Below are positions 9,063 to 17,339 of a DNA stretch of 54,045 nucleotides, one piece after another. The notes beneath the pieces were generated by a model that did not search any database, was not told the origin of the DNA, and worked only from the letters and a program-made list of their open reading frames with translations. Every line of letters begins with the position of its first letter. The stretch's first letter is position 1. The translations under genes were made by a program, and so were the position numbers. This DNA is from an uncultured Gammaproteobacteria bacterium (GTDB lineage Bacteria > Pseudomonadota > Gammaproteobacteria > Arenicellales > JAANXG01): the NCBI GenBank assembly GCA_947259175.1, contig CAMYKW010000028.1, positions 1-54,045 of the forward strand, written 5' to 3'.

Positions 9063-9383
9063 GTGCGTAACGTTTCCAGCTTTACCGAGACCGTCACCCT
9101 GAACGACGAGCAGTTACGTGAGCAAGTGCGTTATTGCGGTGAGCGCGGCTGGGCGTTATTGATCGAGCATACCGCAGATCCGTCTCCGGACAATCACTTC
9201 TGGGCGCGCTGGGGATTGCCGTTGTTGGATCCCGACGATCCCGAGTTGGTGTTATTCGAAATCAACGCCTGCCGCCAGGCGTTTCCCCAACATCATATCC
9301 GGGTGATCGCGAACGATTCGGCCATGGGAAGGTCGCTGGTTCGCCATAGCATATTGGTGCACGCGCCAACGCTGAGCAAATGA
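9063..9383 (+). CDS. RuBisCO small-subunit-like protein (CbbS paralogue)
   Basis: A 106-residue protein that aligns end to end with the cbbS core: LREQVRYCGERGWALLIEH against [30 protein letters not shown] against [10 protein letters not shown], and NACRQAFPQHHIRVIAND against [18 protein letters not shown]. It diverges where true small subunits are most conserved: the FSYLP start is replaced, and the DNxxxQ plus C-terminal RGP region is SAMGRSLVRHSILVHAP. It starts with GTG two bases after the cbbO stop and overlaps the next gene by ATGA, so it belongs to the activase end of the operon. It may bind RuBisCO as a decoy, adaptor or assembly factor, as the small-subunit-like domains of CcmM do. 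Function is inference. Confidence 0.85.
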   Translation: MRNVSSFTETVTLNDEQLREQVRYCGERGWALLIEHTADPSPDNHFWARWGLPLLDPDDPELVLFEINACRQAFPQHHIRVIANDSAMGRSLVRHSILVHAPTLSK

Positions 9384-9745
9384 CTCGCCGTATTCGCGAT
9401 GTCGCGCCGTTGCGCTCCATACCCAAAACCATCGAAGCGCGGTATTACAACCGCGTGCGCCTGGCGTTGACGCGCCTGGGCAAACCGCTGGAAGTGGAGC
9501 TGGATGGTGAGATGCGTCAAACCGATATGCTGCTCAGCGACCGCGAATGGTTGTGCGTCGACCGTGCACGCGATGACCTGCCGCTGCTCGCGTGGACAGA
9601 TTTTTCGATTAAAGAGCGGGACGCACTGCACGCCCCGGTCCGCTGCACGTTAAATCTGTATCACTCCCACGCAGGTCTGCTTATCGGACGCATACTGCCG
9701 ATCCTGGACCGGATCCTGGAACAGCGCTTGGCCGCAAAGGGCTAG
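9380..9745 (+). CDS. Unknown protein coupled to the cbb operon
   Basis: A 121-residue basic, apparently soluble protein without a signal peptide or membrane segment; I do not recognise the family. The N-terminus is arginine-rich (MTRRIRDVAPLRSIPK), the middle alternates beta-like segments (LEVELDGEMRQTDMLLSDREWLCVDRAR) and the end is amphipathic (LLIGRILPILDRILEQRL). It overlaps the small-subunit-like gene by four bases (ATGA), which implies translational coupling and perhaps a shared complex. It is the last gene of the cbb operon. The ORF is certain to be coding because of the overlap and the regular codon use; the function is unknown, with RuBisCO assembly or activation the contextual guess. 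Confidence 0.7.
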   Translation: MTRRIRDVAPLRSIPKTIEARYYNRVRLALTRLGKPLEVELDGEMRQTDMLLSDREWLCVDRARDDLPLLAWTDFSIKERDALHAPVRCTLNLYHSHAGLLIGRILPILDRILEQRLAAKG

Positions 9746-9764
9746 CCCGAAGATCGCACCGGGG

Positions 9765-10070
9765 CTAATCGTCGTCGCCCAGTTCCGGGTCCCAACCCCG
9801 ATCCCGCGCCAGTTGTATCGCGTGCGACTGAATCTCAGCGTGCCGCGTGCGTAAATCGGCCGGCAGGTTGGACGCCAGGTGCCCGTAGGGTTGCCACGCC
9901 TGTGTCACTTGATCGTAGAGCTGGTTGATTTGCTGATAACTCCAGCCCGTACAGGTCTCGTTTTCGTCAAGGATTCCAAACAACCACGCGTCGCGAATAA
10001 TGCGGCCGATATCGGTCATGCCGCCGTGCACGTCTTTATCGATGCCCGGATAATTGCGGTCGGTCTTCAC
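9765..10070 (-). CDS. Unknown acidic protein, convergent with the cbb operon
   Basis: A small soluble protein (101 residues from the GTG at 10070, starting VKTDRNYPGIDK) containing HGGMTDIGRIIRDAWLFGIL, a tryptophan-rich centre (TCTGWSYQQINQLY, AWQPYG) and an acidic tail DPELGDDD. I do not recognise it. The reading frame is open to an ATG at 10202, but codons upstream of 10070 lose the strong G/C preference at third positions seen in the rest, so I prefer the shorter start; an ATG at 10019 is a further option. It ends 19 bp from the last cbb gene on the other strand and faces it. Confidence 0.55.
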   Translation of the reverse strand: MKTDRNYPGIDKDVHGGMTDIGRIIRDAWLFGILDENETCTGWSYQQINQLYDQVTQAWQPYGHLASNLPADLRTRHAEIQSHAIQLARDRGWDPELGDDD

Positions 10071-10199
10071 GTGTCTCGCGCTTGTGTTTCCGCCAAGTAT
10101 CTCGCCCAAACCATAGGTCGGGCAGAGGGAAATACATTCAAATAAATCGGTTATTGGCGGATTGTACTGCGCATCGAAACAATACCCAATGGATAGGCC

Positions 10200-10313
10200 C
10201 ATAAAAATGCTGTATAAAGATGCAACGTTCGGACGCAGCCAAGAACGGACATAAAAATGCGTGAACCGGTCGTGATACCGGTTCCAACTGACCCCAAGTG
10301 GAGGATCAAAAAG
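10200..10313 (+). promoter_or_regulatory. Leader of the TRAP-lut operon with repeats and hairpin
   Basis: An exact 11-bp direct repeat CATAAAAATGC occurs at 10200-10210 and 10250-10260. A perfect 8-bp stem GAACCGGT/ACCGGTTC (10263-10270 with 10277-10284, loop CGTGAT) follows, then the ribosome site GGAGG at 10300-10304. The repeats could be regulator sites and the hairpin an operator or leader structure. I could not identify a convincing -35/-10 pair. Confidence 0.5.
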
Positions 10314-11381
10314 ATGAGAAAGTCACTTATCGCCGCCCTCGCCGGGCTGGGTCTCGGGTTGGCATCCCTTTCCGCGCTCGCGGCGGATAAACCGGTACTG
10401 CTCAAGACGCCAATTGCCTTTGCCACCAAGCTGCCCGGTTTGGGCACGACCATCAAGTGGGTGGGCGACCGTGTCAACACCCTCAGCGCGGGCAGCGTCA
10501 AGATGAAGGTCTATGAACCCAGTAAACTGGTGGCGCCGTTTGAGATTCTGGACGCGGTGTCGTCGGGTAAGGTCAACTCCGGATACACCACCGCGGGTTA
10601 CTGGGCCGGTAAGATCCCCGCCTCGCCGTTGTTCTCCGCGGTGCCTTTCGGGCCCGAGGCCGGGGAGTACCTCGCCTGGCTTTGGCACGGCAACGGCATG
10701 AAGCTGTATCAGGAGATGTACGACCAGGCCGGCTATAACGTCAAGGTCCTGGTGTGCGGCATCATCGCCCCGGAGACCTCCGGCTGGTTCGGGAAGGACA
10801 TCAACAGCGGGGACGACCTCAAGGGCCTGAAGATGCGGTTTTTCGGTCTTGGTGGCCAAGTCATGCAGAAGTTAGGGGTTTCCACCAGCCTGCTGCCCGG
10901 CGGTGAGATCTTTCCCGCGCTGGAGAAGAAAGCCATCGACGCCACCGAGTTCTCCATGCCAGCGATCGACAAGCTCCTGGGTTTCCACAAGCTGGTAAAG
11001 AACAACTATTTCCCGGGCTGGCATCAACAGGCGACGGTGTTTGAATTGTTGATCAACAAAGACGTTTGGAATGGTCTGAGCGATCACCAGAAGATGGTCA
11101 TCGAGATGATCACCATGGCCGCCACCGCCAACTCCTTGGCCGAGGGTGAGGCGGTGCAGTTCGCGGTGATGAAAGAAAACGTCGAGAAAAATGGAGTGAA
11201 ACTGAAGTACTGGTCAGACGATATGTTGGCCCTGTACCGGAAGACCTGGGAAGGGGTCGCCAACGAGATGGCCGCCGATGACGCCTTCTTTAAGAAGGTG
11301 TGGGACGACATGCAGCAGTTCCGCGAGGGATACGATTTGTGGGAGTCCTACGCGTTTTTGCCGAGGAAACGTCCCGAGTAG
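10314..11381 (+). CDS. TRAP transporter substrate-binding protein (DctP family)
   Basis: A 355-residue periplasmic binding protein with a Sec signal peptide (MRKSLIAALAGLGLG..., cleavage expected after ALA at residue 23). The family signature LKGLKMRFFGLGGQVMQKLG followed by LLPGGEIFPALEKKAIDATEF contains the arginine that clamps the substrate carboxylate and is of the type seen in 2-oxoacid and lactate binders. The ATG at 10314 was chosen over the longer frame from 10257 because of the GGAGG ribosome site and the signal peptide. DctQ, DctM and lutABC follow on the same strand, so lactate or a related 2-hydroxyacid is the probable ligand; that is inference from context. Confidence 0.9.
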   Translation: MRKSLIAALAGLGLGLASLSALAADKPVLLKTPIAFATKLPGLGTTIKWVGDRVNTLSAGSVKMKVYEPSKLVAPFEILDAVSSGKVNSGYTTAGYWAGKIPASPLFSAVPFGPEAGEYLAWLWHGNGMKLYQEMYDQAGYNVKVLVCGIIAPETSGWFGKDINSGDDLKGLKMRFFGLGGQVMQKLGVSTSLLPGGEIFPALEKKAIDATEFSMPAIDKLLGFHKLVKNNYFPGWHQQATVFELLINKDVWNGLSDHQKMVIEMITMAATANSLAEGEAVQFAVMKENVEKNGVKLKYWSDDMLALYRKTWEGVANEMAADDAFFKKVWDDMQQFREGYDLWESYAFLPRKRPE

Positions 11382-11420
11382 AGGACCGTCGGCCCTGAAC
11401 AGCCGCTGACCTGAGATCGG

Positions 11421-11440
11421 CGGCGCTCATGAGGGCGCCG
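11421..11440 (+). other. Hairpin between TRAP binding-protein and permease genes
   Basis: CGGCGC (11421-11426) pairs with GCGCCG (11435-11440) around an eight-base loop, in the 84-bp gap before the DctQ gene. Such structures commonly allow more binding protein than permease to be made. No U-run follows. Confidence 0.5.
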
Positions 11441-11465
11441 TCGCGGTTCGCGAGGAGGAGACGCC

Positions 11466-12023
11466 ATGACCTTGCCCGAATCCACCAGTCATCTGCCGAT
11501 ACATGACCAGGGCAAGGAGCCCAAGGTTCCACTGGCCGACTGGATCGACGGTTTGGTGCGCGCCGTCGGTGGGGTGCTGTGCTGGCTGAATGCCCTGCTG
11601 ATCATCGTCATTATCGTCCAGGTCGTGCTGCGCTACGGATTCGGCACCGGCGACCCGAAGTTCGAGGAACTCCAGTGGCATCTCTATGCGGCGGCGGTGA
11701 TGTTCGGATTGTCGTACGCCCAGGTAACCGACTCCCACATCCGCGTGGATATCGTTGCCATGCGTTTGTCGCCCACGGCACTGCGTATTTGGGAGATCTT
11801 CGGCATTCTGGTTTTTGTTCTCCCGTTTATCTATGTCGTCTTCTACCACAGTCTGGATTTTGTCGCCGAATCGTGGCGGCTGAATGAGCGCTCCGACGCA
11901 CCCACCGGACTGCCCTGGCGATGGGCGATCAAGGCGGTGATACCGCTCAGTTTCGGCCTGTTGGCGCTGGCGATCTTTTCCCGGCTGATACGCGATTTCG
12001 TGGCCCTGGTGCGCAAAGGGTAG
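11466..12023 (+). CDS. TRAP transporter small permease (DctQ)
   Basis: A 185-residue membrane protein with four predicted transmembrane segments: LNALLIIVIIVQVVL, a segment around YAAAVMFGLSYA, FGILVFVLPFIYVVF and the last at IPLSFGLLALAIF. The WRWAIKAVIP segment before the last helix is typical of DctQ. It forms the Na+-driven importer with the adjacent DctM and receives substrate from the binding protein upstream. GAGGAGGAG lies just before the ATG, and DctM begins four bases after the stop. Confidence 0.92.
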   Translation: MTLPESTSHLPIHDQGKEPKVPLADWIDGLVRAVGGVLCWLNALLIIVIIVQVVLRYGFGTGDPKFEELQWHLYAAAVMFGLSYAQVTDSHIRVDIVAMRLSPTALRIWEIFGILVFVLPFIYVVFYHSLDFVAESWRLNERSDAPTGLPWRWAIKAVIPLSFGLLALAIFSRLIRDFVALVRKG

Positions 12024-12027
12024 ACGC

Positions 12028-13413
12028 ATGGATATAAACAACATCCTCGTCATCGCCATGTTCTTGAGCTTCGCCGTCTTTCTGTTCACCGGGTTTCCGG
12101 TGGCGTACGTGTTGGGCGGCATCGGCGTCATCTTCGCCGGCGTCGGATATCTCTCCGACACCTACTTCGGCACCATCACCGGCCTGGATTTCCTGACCCT
12201 GGGCCTGGTGGTGAACCGCATCTACAAGATCATGGACAACTGGGTGCTGGTCGCGTTACCGATGTTCATTTTCATGGGTTTGATGCTCGACAAGTCGGGG
12301 GTCGCGGAGCGCATGATGCACGCCATGCAGGAACTTTTCGGTGAAGTGCGTGGCGGTTTGGCGGTGACCGTCACCTTGATCGGCATCATCCTCGCGGCCT
12401 CCACCGGCATTATCGGCGCCTCGGTTGTGTTGCTGGGCTTGTTGTCCCTGCCGGCGATGATGAACCAGGGTTACAGTCGGGCCCTGGCCACCGGCACCAT
12501 CTGCGGCGCCGGTTGTCTGGGGATTCTGATCCCCCCCAGCATCATGTTGGTGATCATGGCCGATCAGCTCGCGCTGTCGGTCGGCGACCTGTTCATGGGG
12601 GCGGTGTTCCCGGGCCTGATACTCGGCGGTCTGTACATCACTTACATTCTGACTATCGCTTACATGCAACCGCAGGCGGCGCCGCTTTCCGCCGAACGCC
12701 GTCCCATCGGTTGGCACATCATCCTGGATGTATTGTATTCGGTGCTGCCGCCGGCAATGTTGATCATCGCCGTGCTGGGATCGATTTTTGCCGGCATCAC
12801 CACGCCGACCGAGGCCAGCGGTGTCGGTGCCCTAGGTGCCGTGCTGCTCGCCGCGTACAACAAGAGACTCAATCTGCGCGTGTTCAAGGAAGTGCTGATT
12901 TCCACTTACAACACCACCGCGTACATTTTCGCCATCTTCCTCGGCGCCACCTGTTTTGCCCTGGTGCTGCGGGAACTGGGAGGCGACCAGCTCGTCGAGG
13001 AGATGCTGACGGGCCTGCCGTTTGGACCCTACGGCATTTTGCTGTGCATTTTGGCGATCGTGTTCCTGCTCGGATTTCTGCTCGACTGGATCGAAATCAC
13101 GCTGATCATGCTGCCCTTGCTGTCCCCGGTGGTTGCCGCCCTCGGCTTCGATATCGAAGGCTACGGCAAGATCGATGAACCCGCCCTGGTGTGGTTCGTG
13201 ATGCTGGTGGCCGTGGCTCTGCAGACGTCGTTTTTGACGCCGCCGGTGGGGTTTGCGCTGTTTTATCTCAAGGGCGTGTGCCCCCCCGAGGTGCGGCTCA
13301 CCGATATCTACCGCGGCGTGGTGCCCTTCATCATCCTGCAGCTGATCGGTCTGACGGTGCTCATCATATTTCCGGAATTGGTGACCTGGCTGCCGTCGGT
13401 TGCCTACGATTAG
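12028..13413 (+). CDS. TRAP transporter large permease (DctM)
   Basis: A 461-residue polytopic inner-membrane protein, about a dozen hydrophobic segments, the substrate-translocating subunit of the TRAP importer. Family hallmarks are the FPVAYVLGG start region, LAASTGIIGASVVLLGLL, GAGCLGILIPPSIMLVIMA, TPTEASGVGALGA and the C-terminal QTSFLTPPVGFALFYLKGV. It is slightly longer than typical 425-residue DctM proteins because of the extended loop around MQPQAAPLSAERRPIG. It is co-directional with lutABC, 18 bp downstream. Confidence 0.94.
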   Translation: MDINNILVIAMFLSFAVFLFTGFPVAYVLGGIGVIFAGVGYLSDTYFGTITGLDFLTLGLVVNRIYKIMDNWVLVALPMFIFMGLMLDKSGVAERMMHAMQELFGEVRGGLAVTVTLIGIILAASTGIIGASVVLLGLLSLPAMMNQGYSRALATGTICGAGCLGILIPPSIMLVIMADQLALSVGDLFMGAVFPGLILGGLYITYILTIAYMQPQAAPLSAERRPIGWHIILDVLYSVLPPAMLIIAVLGSIFAGITTPTEASGVGALGAVLLAAYNKRLNLRVFKEVLISTYNTTAYIFAIFLGATCFALVLRELGGDQLVEEMLTGLPFGPYGILLCILAIVFLLGFLLDWIEITLIMLPLLSPVVAALGFDIEGYGKIDEPALVWFVMLVAVALQTSFLTPPVGFALFYLKGVCPPEVRLTDIYRGVVPFIILQLIGLTVLIIFPELVTWLPSVAYD

Positions 13414-13431
13414 CGCGATGGAGGGGACTGC

Positions 13432-14214
13432 ATGACAACTGCCTCGGAAAATCCCAGCTCCCCGCGCGTCGCATTGTTCGTTACGTGCTTGATCGATATG
13501 TTCCGCCCCAATGTGGGATTCGCCGCGGTGAGGCTGTTGGAACGGGCGGGATGCAAGGTCGAGGTGCCGCGTGCGCAAACCTGTTGCGGACAGCCGGCAT
13601 ACAACAACGGCGACCAGGAAACTACAGCCTGCATCGCCCGTCAGGTGATCGCCGCTTTCGACGGCTTCGATTATGTCGTCGGCGCGTCCGGTTCGTGCAT
13701 CGGCATGCTCAAGGAGCACTATCCGCGGGTGTTGAAGGATGACCCTGATTGGTTTCATCGCGCCGAGCGACTCGCCGGCAAGTGCTACGAACTCACCACA
13801 TTTTTGATGGACGTGATGCAATGGCGCGACGTCGAATCGAGCTTTACCGCCACCGTGACCTACCACGACTCCTGTTCCGGCCTGCGCGAGCTGGGCATCA
13901 AACAACAACCGAGGGCACTGCTGTCGCAGGTCAGCGGCCTGAACCTGAAGGAGATGGAGGACAGCGAAGTCTGTTGCGGGTTCGGCGGCACCTTCTGCAT
14001 CAAGTATCCCAAGATCTCCGAGCGCATGGTGAGTGACAAGACCGCGAATATTACCGCTTCCGAAGCTGAATGCATCCTGGGGGGCGACATGGGGTGCCTG
14101 TTGAATATCGCCGGCAGGCTGAAACGCGAAGGCAGTAATATCAAGGTCTACCATGTTGCCGAGGTGTTGGCGGGGATGACTGACCAATCTGCAATCGGCG
14201 ACGGAGAGGGGTAA
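13432..14214 (+). CDS. lutA: Lactate utilization protein A, (Fe-S) oxidoreductase
   Basis: A 260-residue cytoplasmic protein of the LutA/YkgE family. It has two cysteine-rich CCG domains: CLIDMFRPNVG with AQTCCGQPAYNNG in the first half, and YHDSCSGLRELG with SEVCCGFGGTFCIKYP in the second. With LutB and LutC it forms the flavin-independent L-lactate oxidation system that yields pyruvate. It starts 18 bp after DctM and ends four bases before lutB, consistent with one operon. The CCG domains also occur in GlcF, so identity relies on the LutABC trio, which is complete here. Confidence 0.93.
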   Translation: MTTASENPSSPRVALFVTCLIDMFRPNVGFAAVRLLERAGCKVEVPRAQTCCGQPAYNNGDQETTACIARQVIAAFDGFDYVVGASGSCIGMLKEHYPRVLKDDPDWFHRAERLAGKCYELTTFLMDVMQWRDVESSFTATVTYHDSCSGLRELGIKQQPRALLSQVSGLNLKEMEDSEVCCGFGGTFCIKYPKISERMVSDKTANITASEAECILGGDMGCLLNIAGRLKREGSNIKVYHVAEVLAGMTDQSAIGDGEG

Positions 14215-14218
14215 ACCG

Positions 14219-15628
14219 ATGCAGCGATCTACCGCGGAATTCAAATCCCAGGCCGAGCTGGCGCTGCAGGATGCGACGCTGCAACGGGCCATGGCCAAGG
14301 CCAAGGGCGGTTTCGTCGATAAGCGCCGCCTGGCGGTGTCCAGGCTTCCCGAGTTCGAGCAAATCCGCGCCGAGGCGAAATCGATCAAAGACCACACCCT
14401 GGCGCATCTCGATTATTATTTAGACCAGTTCGAACAAAAGGTGGTGGCGTCGGGCGGTCGCGTCCATTGGGCGCGGACCACCGAAGAGGCGTGTGCGGCG
14501 GTGTTGAATATTATCGGCGCGCCTGGAAAACAGGTGCTCAAGGGCAAGTCGATGGTATCCGAGGAGATCGGACTCAACGACGCTATGGAACGCGCCGGTC
14601 ATACGGTGGTGGAGACCGATCTGGGCGAGTACATCATCCAGTTGGCCCATGAACCGCCCAGTCACATCATTGCGCCGGCGGTGCACAAAACCCGGGATCA
14701 AATCACCGATCTGTTTCACGCGGAACATGAGCAGTATGGCTTGACCGAGTTGGTCACCGAGCCCGAGGATATCGTAAACGAGGCGCGACAAGTGCTGCGC
14801 ACCAAGTTTTTGAGTTCCGACGTCGGGATAACCGGCGCAAACTTCTTGATCGCCGAGACCGGATCGACGGTGATAGTGACCAATGAAGGCAACGGCGACT
14901 TGACCCAGATTCTGCCCCGGGTGCACATCGTTACCGCGAGTATCGAAAAAGTCGTGCCGTCGCTGGATGACATGACCATTCTGCTCCGGCTCCTCGGGCG
15001 CAGCGCCACCGGCCAGGAGATGTCGAGTTATAACACCCTGTCCACCGGCCCGAGGCGGGGCGATGACGCCGACGGCCCGGACGAATTCCACGTGGTGATC
15101 GTCGATAACGGGCGTAGCGAGATGTTGGGTAATGAATTCCACGACATGTTACGCTGCATTCGCTGCGGCGCCTGCCTGAACCATTGCCCGGTGTACGGCG
15201 CGATCGGTGGCCACGCCTATGGCTGGGTGTATCCCGGCCCCATGGGTTCGGTGCTGACGCCGTTGATGATCGGTTTGGAAAACGCCCGCGATCTGCCTAA
15301 CGCATGCACCTTGAACGGACGCTGTGGAGAGGTGTGCCCGATGAGCATTCCCTTGCCGGACCTGCTGCGAACGCTGCGCTTCAAGGAGCACGAGCGTAAA
15401 CTCTCCGGCGCGCGGGCGCGTTGGGCGTTGAAACTCTGGGGCATGGTTGCCCGGCACCCCGGACTGTATCACGCGGTCACCGGCGTGACTGCCGCCGTCC
15501 TGGGAAAACTCGGCGCCCGCGCGGGCCGGTTCCGTTCCCTGCCGCTTGCGTCCGGGTGGACCCAGGCGCGGGACCTACCCGCCCCCCAGGGGACGACGTT
15601 CCACAGGTCCTGGGGCCGGCGGCGATGA
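14219..15628 (+). CDS. lutB: Lactate utilization iron-sulfur protein B
   Basis: A 469-residue LutB/YkgF-type protein. The N-terminal two thirds are the LUD domain (ALQRAMAKAKGGFVDKRR, KGKSMVSEEIGLNDA, VGITGANFLIAETGSTVIVTNEGNG). The C-terminal part carries two 4Fe-4S clusters: CIRCGACLNHCPVY and CTLNGRCGEVCPMSIPLPDLL. It mediates electron flow during L-lactate oxidation together with LutA and LutC. GAGAGGGG precedes the ATG. Its stop overlaps the lutC start by four bases, indicating translational coupling. Confidence 0.95.
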   Translation: MQRSTAEFKSQAELALQDATLQRAMAKAKGGFVDKRRLAVSRLPEFEQIRAEAKSIKDHTLAHLDYYLDQFEQKVVASGGRVHWARTTEEACAAVLNIIGAPGKQVLKGKSMVSEEIGLNDAMERAGHTVVETDLGEYIIQLAHEPPSHIIAPAVHKTRDQITDLFHAEHEQYGLTELVTEPEDIVNEARQVLRTKFLSSDVGITGANFLIAETGSTVIVTNEGNGDLTQILPRVHIVTASIEKVVPSLDDMTILLRLLGRSATGQEMSSYNTLSTGPRRGDDADGPDEFHVVIVDNGRSEMLGNEFHDMLRCIRCGACLNHCPVYGAIGGHAYGWVYPGPMGSVLTPLMIGLENARDLPNACTLNGRCGEVCPMSIPLPDLLRTLRFKEHERKLSGARARWALKLWGMVARHPGLYHAVTGVTAAVLGKLGARAGRFRSLPLASGWTQARDLPAPQGTTFHRSWGRRR

Positions 15629-16269
15629 GTGCGGCGCGCGACGAGATCTTGGCGCGGATCCGCCGCTCGCTGCGGCGCAGCGATCCGCTTGAAGCACCGC
15701 CGGTTGCGCGATCACCGGCACCAAAGTCCAGTGTTCGCCCGCAACTGGATAGCGAACGGCTCGAGTTTTTTGTTGAAAAGATACACGCCGCCGCGGGCAC
15801 CGTGGACCGGGCAGCAACAAGTCCCGATGTGGTTCCGCTGATCAAAGATTATCTGGATCGGCACGGTCTTGAGCCCAGATTGGTGGTTGCGGAGCACCCG
15901 CTGGTTTCCGAGTTGGCGTGGCCGCCGGAATGGGAGATCCGCACCGGCGCCGCCGGCGGCGACGACCATGTCAGTGTCACCGCGGCGTTCGCCGGGGTTG
16001 CCGAAACCGGCACCCTGGTGATGTTGTCCGGGGCCGACAGTCCCGCGACACTGAATTTCCTTCCCGACGATCATATCGTTATCGTGAGTGCGCTGCGCAT
16101 TGTCGCCCACTTCGAGGATGCATGGCGTTTGTTGTACGACCGTGTTGCCGAGATGCCGCGCACGGTAAACCTCATTACCGGCCCCTCCCGTACCGCGGAT
16201 GTTGAACAAACGATCCAACTCGGCGCTCACGGACCCCGGCGATTACATGTAATCGTGATAGACGGCTGA
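15625..16269 (+). CDS. lutC: Lactate utilization protein C (LUD domain)
   Basis: A 214-residue LutC/YkgG-type protein. The N-terminal helix SAARDEILARIRRSLRR and the LUD core VSVTAAFAGVAETGTLVMLSGADSPATLNFLPDDHIVI are characteristic. The last segment LITGPSRTADVEQTIQLGAHGPRRLHVIVID is strongly conserved in the family. The ATG at 15625 overlaps the lutB stop (ATGA), which is better than the upstream extension open from 15421 in the same frame. It completes the lutABC set after the TRAP transporter. Confidence 0.95.
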   Translation: MSAARDEILARIRRSLRRSDPLEAPPVARSPAPKSSVRPQLDSERLEFFVEKIHAAAGTVDRAATSPDVVPLIKDYLDRHGLEPRLVVAEHPLVSELAWPPEWEIRTGAAGGDDHVSVTAAFAGVAETGTLVMLSGADSPATLNFLPDDHIVIVSALRIVAHFEDAWRLLYDRVAEMPRTVNLITGPSRTADVEQTIQLGAHGPRRLHVIVIDG

Positions 16270-16308
16270 CAGCCGGCTGACTTTGACTCCTGGGGCCCCG
16301 GCTGGCAG

Positions 16309-17184
16309 ATGATTTTCCGCATCGTCACCATCGTGTTTCCGGTATTTGCGATCGTCGCAGTTGGCTATCTATACGGGCGTCGCAAGCAACCGGAAATGAC
16401 GATCTTGAATCAGTTGAACATGGATATCTTCATGCCGGCGCTGATTTTTTTTGTGCTGGCGCGCAGGGAGTTCGCGCCGGAACAGTATCTGGCCCTGGCG
16501 CTTGCCGGGATCATGGTGGTGATCGGGTCGGGCCTTGTGAGTTACCCGATCGCCCGCCTGCTCGATTTCGACTGGCGAACATTCGTGCCGCCGATGATGT
16601 TCACCAACTATGGGAACCTGGGCCTGCCGCTGTTCGTGCTCGCATTTGGTGATTCAGCGCTATCGGCCGCCGTGGTATTGTTTATCGCCGGTAACATGCT
16701 GCATTTCACGCTTGGGCGGTATTTGCTCGACCACACGCTGCATCCGATAGAGCTGCTTCGTACACCCATCTTAGTCGCAGCGATGCTGGGATTGCTGTTT
16801 ACGTCAATGCAGTGGCACCTACCCAAGGCGATCGAGTTTCCTATCGAGATGCTGGGGCAGGTCGCCATACCTCTGTTGCTGTTTTCATTGGGCGTGCGGC
16901 TGACAAAGTTTGACTGGCATGACTGGAAGATCGGATTGACAGGTGCGCTCGTATGCCCGGCGGTGGGGTTGGCTACCGCATGGTCGGTGACGGCGATTAT
17001 TGAGCTGCCGGAACTACAGGTGAGGCAGCTATTGCTTTTCGGCGCATTGCCGCCGGCGGTGCTCAACTTCCTGTTTGCCGAACAATTTGTGCAGGAGCCC
17101 CGAAAAGTCGCCTCCATCGTGGTAATCGGGACCTTGTCCAGTATTGTAATTATCCCAGTAATTCTGGCGGTAATTTTGCCCTGA
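16309..17184 (+). CDS. AEC-family (auxin efflux carrier-like) transporter
   Basis: A 291-residue integral membrane protein with about ten hydrophobic segments, of the AEC/malonate-transporter family. It opens with [18 protein letters not shown] and has the family segments [18 protein letters not shown] and [14 protein letters not shown]. Members move organic anions such as malate or malonate, but specificity cannot be read from sequence. It lies 39 bp after lutC on the same strand and may be the last gene of the lactate operon, perhaps exporting or importing a carboxylate. The ribosome site is weak. Confidence 0.85.
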   Translation: MIFRIVTIVFPVFAIVAVGYLYGRRKQPEMTILNQLNMDIFMPALIFFVLARREFAPEQYLALALAGIMVVIGSGLVSYPIARLLDFDWRTFVPPMMFTNYGNLGLPLFVLAFGDSALSAAVVLFIAGNMLHFTLGRYLLDHTLHPIELLRTPILVAAMLGLLFTSMQWHLPKAIEFPIEMLGQVAIPLLLFSLGVRLTKFDWHDWKIGLTGALVCPAVGLATAWSVTAIIELPELQVRQLLLFGALPPAVLNFLFAEQFVQEPRKVASIVVIGTLSSIVIIPVILAVILP

Positions 17185-17339
17185 GGCACGCGGCGGCCGC
17201 GGCACCCGATTGTGTGTTAAAACCGGACGATAACGTTGATTTTCGCCATGACACGCTTGATTTTTTACCCCGCGGCGTTACTCTAGCTCCCCCGTTGCAA
17301 AGAATTCGTGAGCGCCCTTTGTTGAGGCAATGGATCCAA

